From Flavobacterium succinicans (GTDB lineage Bacteria; Bacteroidota; Bacteroidia; Flavobacteriales; Flavobacteriaceae), in NCBI RefSeq assembly GCF_001662485.1, contig NZ_JMTM01000035.1, forward strand, positions 1 through 64,000: a stretch of DNA of 64,000 nt, written 5' to 3'. The notes beneath the pieces were generated by a model that was given only the letters and a program-made list of their open reading frames with translations, was not told the DNA's origin and searched no databases. Shown piece after piece: positions 35,139 to 43,789 of this stretch (positions are counted from its first letter, which is position 1; the number at the start of each line of letters is the position of its first letter). Position numbers and translations under genes: made by a program.

Positions 35139-35665
35139 GAAGCCTCTTTTGAGGCTTTCTTTTTTTGTAGTTTTTGCTTGTAATGCGCTTTACTACTAAT
35201 GTATATGGTTTTTTCTAATTCTGTAAAAACTTCTTGATTGGCATTGGTAATCAACAATTGTTTAACGTAGTTCACCTCATTTTCTTCGGCAACTCTTTGT
35301 TGAATTTCGGCAATCTCATCGCTGGTAAAATGAAAATCAGCATAAGCCACACTGAAAGCAGGTTTACGAAATCGAATAACAGAAGCTTTGTCCCAAACCA
35401 CATAGTCTTTTCCTAAAATTTGCATCAGCTGAATCATATATATTGGGTCGGTTGCAGCAAACAAGCTTCCGCCAAAAATAGAACCAACATAATTCTTATT
35501 TTTATAACTTAGAGGAATCTTGATGCGAACCGTATGCAAATCTTTTGAAACATGAACGATTTTTCCGCAACTTCTTCGGTACATTGGCGACCAGTTGAAT
35601 AAAACCTTAAACAAGGTCGATTTTTTTACAAACTTATTAAGAACTATATAAATCTTTTCGTACAT
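35135..35665 (-). CDS. DUF4442 hotdog-fold protein (thioesterase-like)
   Basis: The 176-residue product matches the DUF4442 family of hotdog-fold proteins related to acyl-CoA thioesterases. It contains FNWSPMYRRSCGKIVHVSKD, IPLSYKNKNYVGSIFGGSLF, AATDPIYMIQLMQILGKDYV and VIRFRKPAFSVAYADF. The GSIFGGSLFAATD segment corresponds to the central helix of the hotdog fold. The start at 35665 is chosen because its ATG is one base after the upstream stop (TAG-T-ATG), typical of translational coupling; an earlier in-frame ATG at 35689 overlaps the upstream gene. Activity is inferred from the fold only. Confidence 0.8.
   Translation of the reverse strand: MYEKIYIVLNKFVKKSTLFKVLFNWSPMYRRSCGKIVHVSKDLHTVRIKIPLSYKNKNYVGSIFGGSLFAATDPIYMIQLMQILGKDYVVWDKASVIRFRKPAFSVAYADFHFTSDEIAEIQQRVAEENEVNYVKQLLITNANQEVFTELEKTIYISSKAHYKQKLQKKKASKEAS
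35140..35168 (+). terminator. Terminator of the plus-strand gene lying inside the opposite gene
   Basis: AAGCCTC / GAGGCTT with a TTTT loop is followed by a T-rich run. It directly follows the stop of the 186-codon gene and is made by the last codons of the DUF4442 gene on the other strand. Confidence 0.75.
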
Positions 35666-35666
35666 A

Positions 35667-36617
35667 CTAGCCCACCAATTTTTGAACAATCTGTTGCACT
35701 GGTAAAATAGCAGTAGTATCTTCTATGCTAGGTCCTGCTACCCATACCGTTTTGTAGGTAACTTGAGTCGCTGCTTTTTCAGTGGCTTTCATTCCGATAT
35801 AGAAACGAATCATTTTGACCCATTTTTTCAAGCTTTTATTTTTATTCAAAAGTGTTTCTAACCAAGTCTGTTTGGTTCCCACTTTTTGTACATAAGGAGT
35901 ATTGATTACTGTACACGGAGTTCCCGAAATACGCTCTGTCATAATGATATCTTTAGCGCCATAATCTACACAAGCTTGTTTGTATTCTTGAGAAACACCC
36001 GCTTCGTTTGAGGCTATAAATGGACTTCCAACTGACACACCAACAGCACCATAGCCGAGCATTTTATCCAAATCGTCCTTACTTCCTACTCCACCAGCAG
36101 AAATTACAGGCAAATTGGTTTGCTCATTCAATAACTTAATTAATGCTTCTGGGTCTATATTTCCACGGTGTCCGCCCGCTTGATTGTTTACAGCAATAAT
36201 AGCATCGGCACCTAAACTTTCTACTTTTTTTGCAAAAGCCAAATCCGTAACGTCACAAAAAACCTTGATACCAACTTTATGAGCTTCAGCAATTGTTTCC
36301 TCTGGAGATCCTAAGGATGTAATAATAAAATCTACTCCTTCTTCACACAACACACGCAATTGTTCTTTGTATTTTACATTCGATTTATTGACAATCAAAT
36401 TATATCCAAAACTTCCACCTGAAACTTTAGCTTGCTTCAATTCAATAATAGAAGCACGTAAGTCCTCGAGCGTTCTATAATTCAGTGCGGGAATGCAAGC
36501 TGCGATTCCACTCTTCATTCCTTCGATTACCATTTTGGTATTAGAAACCAAAAACATGGGGGCCATAATCACCGGATGCTTAATTTGCAAAAGTGATGCT
36601 AAAGATTGTTTTTCCAT
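35667..36617 (-). CDS. NAD(P)H-dependent flavin oxidoreductase / nitronate monooxygenase family
   Basis: The 316-residue FMN-binding TIM-barrel protein shows IKHPVIMAPMFLVSNTKMVI at the N-terminus, GGSFGYNLIV, VDFIITSLGSPEETI, and DAIIAVNNQAGGHRGN with the active-site His. LPVISAGGVGSKDDLDKMLG and AVGVSVGSPFIAS bind the FMN phosphate. Family members oxidise alkyl nitronates or, as FabK-like proteins, reduce enoyl-ACP; which one is not clear. The start at 36617 (MEKQSLASLLQ) is chosen because the preceding 18 codons are not family-like. It is translationally coupled to the DUF4442 gene, which hints at a role in acyl-chain metabolism. Confidence 0.87.
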   Translation of the reverse strand: MEKQSLASLLQIKHPVIMAPMFLVSNTKMVIEGMKSGIAACIPALNYRTLEDLRASIIELKQAKVSGGSFGYNLIVNKSNVKYKEQLRVLCEEGVDFIITSLGSPEETIAEAHKVGIKVFCDVTDLAFAKKVESLGADAIIAVNNQAGGHRGNIDPEALIKLLNEQTNLPVISAGGVGSKDDLDKMLGYGAVGVSVGSPFIASNEAGVSQEYKQACVDYGAKDIIMTERISGTPCTVINTPYVQKVGTKQTWLETLLNKNKSLKKWVKMIRFYIGMKATEKAATQVTYKTVWVAGPSIEDTTAILPVQQIVQKLVG

Positions 36618-36981
36618 ACTACTAAATTTATTAAAATCAAAAATAGCAAAAGAAAACGACATATTATGCATGCATACAAAATAAATGAAATCGATTTCGT
36701 TAAAGAAAAAAATAACATAAGAATCTAAAAAAAACTAATTCAATATTTGGCATTAAAAAAACATAAAAACCTCACAAAAAATAATGATTTTTAGAAATTA
36801 AAAAACAATACCGCAACAAAAAAAGGAATTGCAAACATATTTTCTTGTAAAGAAAAATGACTTTCTATTTTAACCAAAAATATAACCTTAAATAAATCAT
36901 AATTTGTTCAAAAAAATTAGTTTATTTGCCCATTTATTCCATTAAGATATTACAACTTAACCCCAAGAAACACTTTTTTAT
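36618..36981. promoter_or_regulatory. Divergent intergenic region, very AT-rich
   Basis: No gene is seen in this stretch between the flavin oxidoreductase and the DUF547 gene. It must contain both divergent promoters; I cannot mark them with confidence. Confidence 0.35.
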
Positions 36982-37701
36982 ATGAAGAAAACTTTACTCC
37001 TTGTATCATTTTTTATCATTACTTCTTTTTCTCAAGCTCAAACATTGAATGATTTCTTTGAACAAACCAACGAATTTTTAAAGAAGAATGTTTCATCTGA
37101 AGGAAAAGTAAACTACGCTCAATTAAAGAAAAGTCCAGGAGAATTAATTTACATTTTAGATAATATCTCTAAATTAAAAACCGAATTTAAAACCAAAGAA
37201 GAAGCTAAATCATTTTGGATAAACGCTTATAACTTGTTAGTGATAAAAGCTGTCGTTGAAAAATTTCCAATTGTATCTGTGAACACCATTCCAAGTTTTT
37301 TTAATGAAAGAACGTTTATTGTGGCCAAACAAGAGTTAACCCTTGATGATATTGAAAACACGATTTTGAGAGAAATTATTGCTGATGCTGGTATTCATTT
37401 TGTGCTATGCAAAGGAACAAACGGAGATGCTCCCCTTTTGAACGCAGCCTACACCCCAGAACAAGTAAATGATCAAATCAAACAACGCGCTAAGTTGTAC
37501 ATAAACGACAAAGATTTTTATAGAATTTTCAAAAACACCAATTCTATTGAATTACCAAAAATGTTCGAAACCTACAAAGGTGATTTTGTAACCGGTTACT
37601 TTAACGAAATTGACTTTATCAATATCTTTTTGGAGAAAAAAATAGAAACTACTTACAAAGTAATGACCCGTGCTTATGACTGGTCATTGAATGGAAGATA
37701 A
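36982..37701 (+). CDS. Secreted DUF547 protein
   Basis: The 239-residue product has a signal peptide (MKKTLLLVSFFIITSFSQA, then QTLND). The DUF547 domain follows with SFWINAYNLLVIKAVVEKFP, SFFNERTFIVAKQELTLDDI, ENTILREIIADAGIHFVLCK and GTNGDAPLLNAAYTPEQVND. The domain's Asn/Tyr-rich core and the CKG motif recall the papain-like fold proposed for this family, but the enzymatic role is unknown. It is monocistronic and converges with the amidase gene; both share a terminator. Confidence 0.85.
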   Translation: MKKTLLLVSFFIITSFSQAQTLNDFFEQTNEFLKKNVSSEGKVNYAQLKKSPGELIYILDNISKLKTEFKTKEEAKSFWINAYNLLVIKAVVEKFPIVSVNTIPSFFNERTFIVAKQELTLDDIENTILREIIADAGIHFVLCKGTNGDAPLLNAAYTPEQVNDQIKQRAKLYINDKDFYRIFKNTNSIELPKMFETYKGDFVTGYFNEIDFINIFLEKKIETTYKVMTRAYDWSLNGR

Positions 37702-37718
37702 TTCCTAAATCAGCATAA

Positions 37719-37753
37719 AAAAAGGGCAGTTCAAAGTAGAACTGCCCTTTTCT
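37719..37753. terminator. Bidirectional terminator between the DUF547 and amidase genes
   Basis: AAAAGGGCAGTTC / GAACTGCCCTTTT form a 13-base perfect stem with a 6-base loop, flanked by A and T runs. Confidence 0.9.
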
Positions 37754-37769
37754 TTTAAAAAACTCCTTA

Positions 37770-39350
37770 TTAATTAGCTATTAAACTCGGAGCATGTCTG
37801 TGTTTTGTGTTTTGTTCATAAGCATAAGCCAAATTCAACAAAGCTGCCTCACTCCATGCCTTTCCTACGAAAGAGATTCCTACTGGCAAATCATTAACAT
37901 ACCCCATAGGCACTGTAATACTTGGATAACCTGAGTGTGCCGCAGGTCCAGACGTTCCGAAAGTAAATTGATCGCCATTTTTCAAATCCGTTACCCAAGC
38001 TGGAGTTCCCGTAGGAGCAATAATTGCGTCTAGTCTAAAATCATTCATCACTTTATCAATTCCTTTTTCTTGACTATTGATTCGCAATGCTTCCAACGCT
38101 TTTTTATACTCTTCTGTGCTTAAATCGGCTTTTGATTGCGCCATTTCAAGATACAATTGGTTAAAATACTTTAATTCTACCCCATCTTTTTTATTAAACT
38201 CAATCAAGTCAGCTACACTTTTGATAGCAGCTTTTGGACCTAATGATTTAAAATAGTCATTCAACCCTTGTTTGTATTCATACAACATCACGGTAAAAGA
38301 TTGCCCATCAACTTCTGGAGGCGTAATTTCTGGAATTTCAACCAAAGTAGCCCCTTGTACTTTCATTACTTCAATGGCTTTTTGGTACAGCCCATCAACT
38401 TCTTTGTTTTTACCGTTAACTCCCACATAGACCCCAATGCGTTTCCCTTTCAAACTATTCTTATCTAAAGAACCGGCATAATCCTTCGAAGCAAAGGATA
38501 CGCTTGCCGAGGTTTTACTATCTCTGTTATCAATACCGGTAAGCCAACCTAAAACAATTGCAGCGTCCTTAACCGTTCTTGTCATAGGTCCAGCGGTGTC
38601 TTGAGTGAAAGAAATGGGAATTATACCTGCCCTACTTATTAAACCTACAGTAGGCTTAAGCCCAACAATTCCGTTAGCATGTGCAGGACAAACAATTGAG
38701 CCGTTTGTTTCTGTTCCAATGGCAAACAAAGCCAAATTAGCTGCCACCGCCACTGCCGAACCCGAACTAGAACCACATGGATTTCGAGTAACATCATAAG
38801 CATTTTTGGTTTGCCCTCCTAACCCACTCCATCCACTTGTAGAAGGTTCTCCTCGAAAATTAGCCCATTCACTTAAATTCGTTTTGCCAATGATTACTGC
38901 ACCGGCTTCTCTTAATTTTTGCGCCACAAAACTATCTTGTAAAGGGAAAGAATTTGCCAAAGCTCTAGAACCAGCCGTTGTTGGCATTTTGTCTTTAGTA
39001 TCAATATTGTCTTTTAGTAAAACAGGAACACCGTGTAAAGGGCCTCTCCATTTTCCAGCTTTCAATTCTTCATCTAAGGTCTTGGCGATTGCAATAGCAT
39101 CAGGATTGAGAGTCAAAACCGAATGCAATTGCGAACCATTTTTATCTACTGCTTGAATGCGATCTAAATAAGCTTGGGTAATCGCTTCAATAGAATAAGT
39201 TTTGTTGCGATAGCCTTCTTGTAAAGTTGTAATATCTATTTTATCTTTTAATACTACCACTTTCTTTTGAGCATATAAATCACAGCTAATTTGCAAAAGA
39301 ACAGTCATAAAAAACAAAACCAATTTTAGAGTATAAGCAGTTTTTTTCAT
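37770..39350 (-). CDS. Amidase, amidase-signature family, exported
   Basis: The 526-residue product has an N-terminal lipoprotein-like signal (LKLVLFFMTVLLQISC). The amidase-signature domain carries the Ser-cisSer-Lys triad: Lys in HGVPVLLKDNID, the Ser pair in NPCGSSSGSAVAVAANLALF and the nucleophile Ser in TETNGSIVCPAHANG. GKTNLSEWANFRG and GPMTRTVKDAAIVLGWLTGI also match. Family members hydrolyse amides, including glutamyl-tRNA amidotransferase subunit A relatives; the signal and lone position argue for a secreted amidase and not GatA. The start at 39350 is chosen because the 26 preceding codons are not signal-like. Confidence 0.87.
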   Translation of the reverse strand: MKKTAYTLKLVLFFMTVLLQISCDLYAQKKVVVLKDKIDITTLQEGYRNKTYSIEAITQAYLDRIQAVDKNGSQLHSVLTLNPDAIAIAKTLDEELKAGKWRGPLHGVPVLLKDNIDTKDKMPTTAGSRALANSFPLQDSFVAQKLREAGAVIIGKTNLSEWANFRGEPSTSGWSGLGGQTKNAYDVTRNPCGSSSGSAVAVAANLALFAIGTETNGSIVCPAHANGIVGLKPTVGLISRAGIIPISFTQDTAGPMTRTVKDAAIVLGWLTGIDNRDSKTSASVSFASKDYAGSLDKNSLKGKRIGVYVGVNGKNKEVDGLYQKAIEVMKVQGATLVEIPEITPPEVDGQSFTVMLYEYKQGLNDYFKSLGPKAAIKSVADLIEFNKKDGVELKYFNQLYLEMAQSKADLSTEEYKKALEALRINSQEKGIDKVMNDFRLDAIIAPTGTPAWVTDLKNGDQFTFGTSGPAAHSGYPSITVPMGYVNDLPVGISFVGKAWSEAALLNLAYAYEQNTKHRHAPSLIAN

Positions 39351-39475
39351 GTTTTTAGTTTTAATTTTTATTAAAAATAGAAAAAAAAGAAATACATCGG
39401 CATAATTATTAAAAATCACCTGAAACAAAAAAACTTAATAAATATTTCTAATGAAAATAATTTAATTAAATACTT

Positions 39476-39493
39476 TATCGTAATATTGCGATA
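39476..39493. promoter_or_regulatory. Candidate ArsR operator
   Basis: TATCGTAAT / ATTGCGATA form an almost perfect 18-base palindrome (one mismatch) ending 13 bases before the arsR ATG. ArsR-family repressors bind such AT-rich palindromes over their own promoter, so this is the best operator candidate for the whole ars operon. The assignment rests on position and symmetry. Confidence 0.6.
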
Positions 39494-39506
39494 TTAAAAT
39501 ATAACA

Positions 39507-39860
39507 ATGGGCGCATCAAAAACAGAACATTTTACAGAGCATCAAAATCAAATTGCTCTTTTAGCCAAAGCTATGGGACATCCTGCACGAATAGCAATTC
39601 TAGAATTCCTATTAGAAGCGAAGTCTTGTATTTGTGGAGACATCGTTAATGAACTTCCTTTGGCTCAACCTACAGTTTCTCAGCATTTAAAAGAACTAAA
39701 AAATGCTGGACTCATAAAGGGAAACATCGAAGGTAATGCCATTTGCTACTGCATCAATGAAAAAGGATTTAAAAAAATCAAGGCCTTTTTTGAAACTGTA
39801 ACTGCAAAATCAAATTCTGACTTAACCAACCAATGCACTCCAAACGAAACTTGTTGCTAA
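39507..39860 (+). CDS. arsR: ArsR-family arsenic-responsive repressor
   Basis: The 117-residue winged-helix protein shows the ArsR pattern: LLAKAMGHPARIAILEFLLE, the metal-site helix SCICGDIVNELP (Cys 41 and 43, the counterpart of ELCVCDL) and AQPTVSQHLKELKNAGLIKG. GNIEGNAICYCINEKGFKKI forms the wing. As(III) or Sb(III) binding to these Cys releases the repressor from DNA. The C-terminus ends CTPNETCC, three extra Cys that may give a further metal site. It heads the four-gene ars operon, and a palindrome lies just upstream. Confidence 0.93.
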   Translation: MGASKTEHFTEHQNQIALLAKAMGHPARIAILEFLLEAKSCICGDIVNELPLAQPTVSQHLKELKNAGLIKGNIEGNAICYCINEKGFKKIKAFFETVTAKSNSDLTNQCTPNETCC

Positions 39861-39879
39861 ATTTTTAAAATAAATTATT

Positions 39880-40350
39880 ATGAAACTTTCAGAAGTAAAA
39901 ACAATCTTAGAAAAACTAGAGGATGTGAACTTTAGTTTACCCAACGGACAAATGGTTCCTATTCATTTTCATGTAACCGAAATTGGGATTATTACTAAAA
40001 AATTTATCGATTGTGGCGGAACAGTTCGCGAAGAAAAGGTAATAAACTTTCAATTATGGAATGCCAACGATACCGAACATAGATTAAAACCTAGCAAATT
40101 ACTAAACATCATCGATCTTTCTGAAAAAGTACTTGGAATCGAAGATTCAGAAATTGAAGTAGAATACCAAAACGAGACTATCGGAAAATATGACTTAGGA
40201 TTCAATGGCAATCATTTTTTATTACTAAGCAAACAAACCAATTGTTTAGCACAAGATAACTGTGGTATTCCAGCTGAAAAACAACCTATTTCTCTACAAG
40301 AGCTTACTACTTCAAAAAACTCTTGCATTCCTGGAGGAAGTTGTTGCTAA
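39880..40350 (+). CDS. DUF6428-type arsenic-operon protein with a Cys-rich tail
   Basis: The 156-residue product (MKLSEVKTILEKLEDVNFSL) has an N-terminal helix and a beta-rich body with IHFHVTEIGIITKKFIDCGG, KVINFQLWNANDTEHRLKPS and KLLNIIDLSEKVLG. This agrees with my memory of DUF6428, which is found beside arsR in Bacteroidota. It ends CLAQDNCGIP ... SCIPGGSCC, so the C-terminus resembles that of ArsR next door (CxPxxxCC). The Cys-rich tail suggests arsenite or thiol-metal binding, for instance as a metallochaperone; that is an inference. It sits 19 bases after arsR. Confidence 0.75.
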   Translation: MKLSEVKTILEKLEDVNFSLPNGQMVPIHFHVTEIGIITKKFIDCGGTVREEKVINFQLWNANDTEHRLKPSKLLNIIDLSEKVLGIEDSEIEVEYQNETIGKYDLGFNGNHFLLLSKQTNCLAQDNCGIPAEKQPISLQELTTSKNSCIPGGSCC

Positions 40351-40378
40351 CATTCATCAAAACTTAAATCACTATGCT

Positions 40379-40993
40379 ATGTTTCCAAAAATTAAATCAA
40401 CCATAGAAGAGCTCAGTTTTGAGACCCTTTCTGAAGAAAGAAAACAAGTTCTAGCACCACTTGTTCAATTCATCCAATCTAAAGCAAACAGTGGATTGGC
40501 TATTCGCCTCAACTTCATTTGCACCCATAATTCTAGAAGAAGTCATTTGTCTCAAGTTTGGGCTCAAACTGCTGCTGCTTATTACAACATCAAAAATGTA
40601 TTTTGTTATTCTGGCGGGACAGAAGCCACTGCTTTATTTTCAAAAGTAGCCGAAACTCTCAGTAATTCAGGATTTGAAATAAAAGCTATTAGCAAAGGAG
40701 ATAATCCAATTTACGCTATAAAATACAATCCCAATGATCATCCTATAATCGGATTTTCAAAAAATTATGAAGACGATTTTAATCCTCAAAGCGGATTTGC
40801 TGCCATTCTAACCTGTTCGCAAGCGGATGGCGGCTGTCCTTTTATTGCAGGGGCCGAAAAAAGAATCCCCATCACTTTTGAGGATCCAAAAGCTTTTGAC
40901 AATACCCCTTTACAAGCAGAAAAATATCAGGAAAGAAGCCTACAAATTGCTACCGAATTACTGTATGTTTTTAGTCAAATTAAATCCTTATAA
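40379..40993 (+). CDS. arsC: Arsenate reductase of the low-molecular-weight phosphatase type
   Basis: The 204-residue product has the phosphatase P-loop FICTHNSRRSHLSQVWA (Cys at about residue 48) after an N-terminal helical extension. It continues with VFCYSGGTEATALFSKVAET, then FSKNYEDDFNPQSGFAAILT and CSQADGGCPFIAGAEKRIPI. This is the pattern of the Bacteroidota branch related to LMW protein-tyrosine phosphatase ArsC enzymes, which reduce arsenate to arsenite before efflux. The DGGCPFIAGA segment supplies further Cys. Tight placement between the DUF6428 gene and acr3 supports the arsenate role. The start at 40379 is chosen over an earlier in-frame ATG inside the previous gene. Confidence 0.82.
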   Translation: MFPKIKSTIEELSFETLSEERKQVLAPLVQFIQSKANSGLAIRLNFICTHNSRRSHLSQVWAQTAAAYYNIKNVFCYSGGTEATALFSKVAETLSNSGFEIKAISKGDNPIYAIKYNPNDHPIIGFSKNYEDDFNPQSGFAAILTCSQADGGCPFIAGAEKRIPITFEDPKAFDNTPLQAEKYQERSLQIATELLYVFSQIKSL

Positions 40994-40996
40994 TTT

Positions 40997-42064
40997 ATGT
41001 CAGCAAATAATTGCACCCCCGTTGTTGCTCGAAAAAAACTTGGTTTTTTAGATAAAAATTTAACGCTGTGGATTTTCTTAGCTATGGCTTTGGGCGTAAG
41101 TATTGGGTATTTTATTCCTTCGAGTAGTACTTTTATCAATTCCTTTTCAAGCGGAACCACCAATATTCCTCTCGCTATCGGTTTAATCATCATGATGTAT
41201 CCTCCTTTAGCCAAAGTAAACTACAGCAAAATCAACGAAGTCTTCCAAAACACCAAAGTACTTGGAACCTCATTATTCTTAAACTGGATTATTGGACCAA
41301 TTTTAATGTTTTTCTTGGCATTACTTTTCTTAAATGACCATCCCGAATATATGATTGGTGTTATCCTAATCGGATTAGCAAGATGTATTGCCATGGTAGT
41401 TGTTTGGAATGATTTGGCCGACGGAAACAGAGAATATGCGGCTGGTTTAATCGCCTTAAATAGTATTTTTCAAGTCTTATTATACAGTGTCTACGCTTAT
41501 CTTTTTATCTCGGTACTTCCACCTTATTTTGGCTATACAGGTTTTGAAGTAGCGATCAGTATTGGTCAAATTGCAGAAAGTGTTGGGATTTATTTAGGAA
41601 TTCCATTTGCATTGGGAATAATAAGCAGATACAGCTTAATAGCACTGAAAGGACAAGAATGGTTTGATAAAAAATACATTCCTACCATATCACCACTTAC
41701 ATTAATTGCGCTATTATTTACAATTGTTATCATGTTTAGCCTCAAAGGCGAATTGATTGTTCAAATCCCATTAGATGTAATTCGAATTGCCATTCCATTA
41801 GTGATTTATTTCAGTTTGATGTTTGTACTTAGCTTTTTGGCTGGAAGATATTTTGGAGCTGATTATTCCAAAGCTACTGCGATTGCTTTTACTGCAACAG
41901 GAAATAATTTTGAACTAGCTATTGCTGTAAGTATAGGCGTTTTTGGTATCAATAGCGGACAAGCCTTTGCTGGAGTTATTGGACCATTAGTAGAAGTTCC
42001 TGCATTAATAACATTAGTTAATTTAGCCTTTTGGTTCCGAAAAAAATATTTCACTACATCATAA
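40997..42064 (+). CDS. acr3: Arsenite efflux permease ACR3
   Basis: The 355-residue membrane protein has about ten transmembrane helices. Hallmarks of ACR3 are [19 protein letters not shown] (essential Cys at about residue 130) and [38 protein letters not shown] carries the conserved Glu at about residue 333. ACR3 exports arsenite by proton motive force and is more common than ArsB in many bacteria. It begins three bases after the reductase stop and is the last gene of the ars operon, followed by a terminator. Confidence 0.94.
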   Translation: MSANNCTPVVARKKLGFLDKNLTLWIFLAMALGVSIGYFIPSSSTFINSFSSGTTNIPLAIGLIIMMYPPLAKVNYSKINEVFQNTKVLGTSLFLNWIIGPILMFFLALLFLNDHPEYMIGVILIGLARCIAMVVVWNDLADGNREYAAGLIALNSIFQVLLYSVYAYLFISVLPPYFGYTGFEVAISIGQIAESVGIYLGIPFALGIISRYSLIALKGQEWFDKKYIPTISPLTLIALLFTIVIMFSLKGELIVQIPLDVIRIAIPLVIYFSLMFVLSFLAGRYFGADYSKATAIAFTATGNNFELAIAVSIGVFGINSGQAFAGVIGPLVEVPALITLVNLAFWFRKKYFTTS

Positions 42065-42067
42065 AAA

Positions 42068-42104
42068 ACTACTGCTTACTCATTATTAAAAGTAAGCAGT
42101 AGTA
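42068..42104 (+). terminator. Terminator after acr3
   Basis: TACTGCTTA / TAAGCAGTA form a 9-base stem around an AT-rich loop, followed by AGTAAAAAAA; on the plus strand the T run is weak, so the hairpin may also serve the opposite gene. Confidence 0.55.
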
Positions 42105-42108
42105 AAAA

Positions 42109-42150
42109 AAACTGTCACAACACTTAAAAAACGAGTGTCATGACAGAAAA
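42109..42150 (-). terminator. Terminator after the minus-strand porin gene
   Basis: On the minus strand CTGTCA(T)GACACT / AGTGT(TG)TGACAG-type arms form a stem with a T-rich loop and are followed by a run of eight T, just past the porin stop codon. Confidence 0.7.
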
Positions 42151-42163
42151 AAAATAGTTGGTA

Positions 42164-43228
42164 TTAAAAAGAGTAAGTAGTAGCAAATAGTATATTACCC
42201 GCAGAACCAGAAGCTCCTCCATTACTTTTGAAGAAAATATCTTTTGAAGCTGAGTCAAAACGAACCTCAGGTATGAAAGTAAAATTCCCTTCTTTGAAAT
42301 TTAAAGACAATGTATTGGCAAAAATAGAATTATCAATTACTCCGTATTTTGCAGCATCTTTATCATCAAAATATTCAATTCTGTAAGCTAAACTAACTTT
42401 GTCAGAGAACCTATAATTAGCATAACCAACTAAGGCAAACCAATTGGCATCTAAAGAACCATTGCTATCGTTTTTCAATGATGCATAAGTCCCATTGAAA
42501 CCAATTCCAAATTTATCTCCTAACTTCTTAGTAACAACAATATCGTATTGTGTAGCATTAGTATCAGAAGCAGGGTTATTACTTCCAGAAGTAAAATTCA
42601 AATAAGCCGCAGTAGTTGCTCCAGTGTAAGATACTTGAGCAATGTAAGTTTTTTGATCTGTTCCACTATCCAATGCTGTTTTAAAGTCGGTTGGATTAGT
42701 AATCCCGGCCATTAATCCAAATTTACCAGCGGTATACTGCGCTTTAATCCCTGTATTAAAGAATGGCCCATTAGTAAACGCATACGACATACTGTAGTTT
42801 TTATTATCAACTGCATCTACTAATTCATAACCAACGTGAGTAGCAAAACTTCCAGCGATGATTTTAAACTTATCTGAAAATTCATAAGTAAAATTCAATT
42901 GTTTAATTAAAAAAGTAGCATTATCATTTGGTGTAGTATCATTATAGGAGAACTCAGCTGCTCTTTTACCAAATCCTAAGTCAACAAACACGGAAGCTTT
43001 TCCAAACTTGTGTGACGCTTCAATTGAAGCCATTCCCAATTCAAAAGAATTGCTTGAATTCGTAAAACTGGTTTTGTTGTTTAATGGATTATTAGCAAAA
43101 TCATATTTATAGTAAGCATCGGCTGATCCAGCAAAAGTTGTCGCTGGAGCTGTTTTTGGTGCTTCCTCTTGAGCAAAGATTAAGTTAGATGTAAGCAATA
43201 AAGCTAAAACAAGAGTGACTTTTTTCAT
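42164..43228 (-). CDS. Outer-membrane beta-barrel porin
   Basis: The 354-residue product has a signal peptide (MKKVTLVLALLLTSNLIFA, then QEEAP), a short Pro/Ala/Thr linker and many antiparallel amphipathic strands. These include SADAYYKYDFANNPLNNKTS, FELGMASIEASHKFGKASVF and IKQLNFTYEFSDKFKIIAGS. It ends in FATTYSF, with an aromatic C-terminal residue as expected for barrel proteins folded by the Bam machinery. It fits the OmpL-like beta-barrel porin-2 group often called simply porin in flavobacteria. The substrate is unknown. The short leader ATG two codons earlier is not used. Confidence 0.8.
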   Translation of the reverse strand: MKKVTLVLALLLTSNLIFAQEEAPKTAPATTFAGSADAYYKYDFANNPLNNKTSFTNSSNSFELGMASIEASHKFGKASVFVDLGFGKRAAEFSYNDTTPNDNATFLIKQLNFTYEFSDKFKIIAGSFATHVGYELVDAVDNKNYSMSYAFTNGPFFNTGIKAQYTAGKFGLMAGITNPTDFKTALDSGTDQKTYIAQVSYTGATTAAYLNFTSGSNNPASDTNATQYDIVVTKKLGDKFGIGFNGTYASLKNDSNGSLDANWFALVGYANYRFSDKVSLAYRIEYFDDKDAAKYGVIDNSIFANTLSLNFKEGNFTFIPEVRFDSASKDIFFKSNGGASGSAGNILFATTYSF

Positions 43229-43789
43229 GTGCATTAATTTTGGTTAAAATTTCATTTTTTTGGTTATTGTTTTTTTTGGAATGCGAAATGATTTTAGCTA
43301 AAAATCGAAACTGATAAAAAGTACTTTTTGCAATTATTTTTCCTTCTTCTTTGACGAATTTATTACCTTTTTTTCTAAGAACTTCTAAAAAAAAATGACT
43401 TTTTACCTTTAAGACAGAAGAATTATGAAATCAAAAATTTGACTTCAAAATAATAGCAATATGTTATTTTAAACGTTTTATTTTAAAAAAACAACAAAGG
43501 GTACTTTGTGTGATTTTATACTATTTTAAATAAATACCCTATAAATTTTATACCACATACATATAAAAGTAACAAAATAATTAAAACACCCCCTTTAAAA
43601 ACATACACACAGACAAAATAAAATATTTTTATTTTTTTAAACAAAAAACTATAATTATCCCTCGAAGGCCAGTTTACAAGTACAAAAAACACAATTGAAA
43701 TACCTATAAAAGAGTATTAATTTATTATAACTTCACTTTTTATCATAACTTTTAGTTAATTGTTTATTTTTACCACACAATTGATCAAA
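43229..43789. other. Long AT-rich intergenic region
   Basis: No gene was found in these 561 bases between the porin and the small membrane protein gene. Both genes are divergent here, so both promoters must lie inside. Runs of T and A are long and no convincing motif stands out. Confidence 0.35.

Noticed and set aside
38806..39156. Open frame of 116 codons on the plus strand
   Set aside because: Antisense to the amidase gene in the region of its Ser-rich active site; no independent support.
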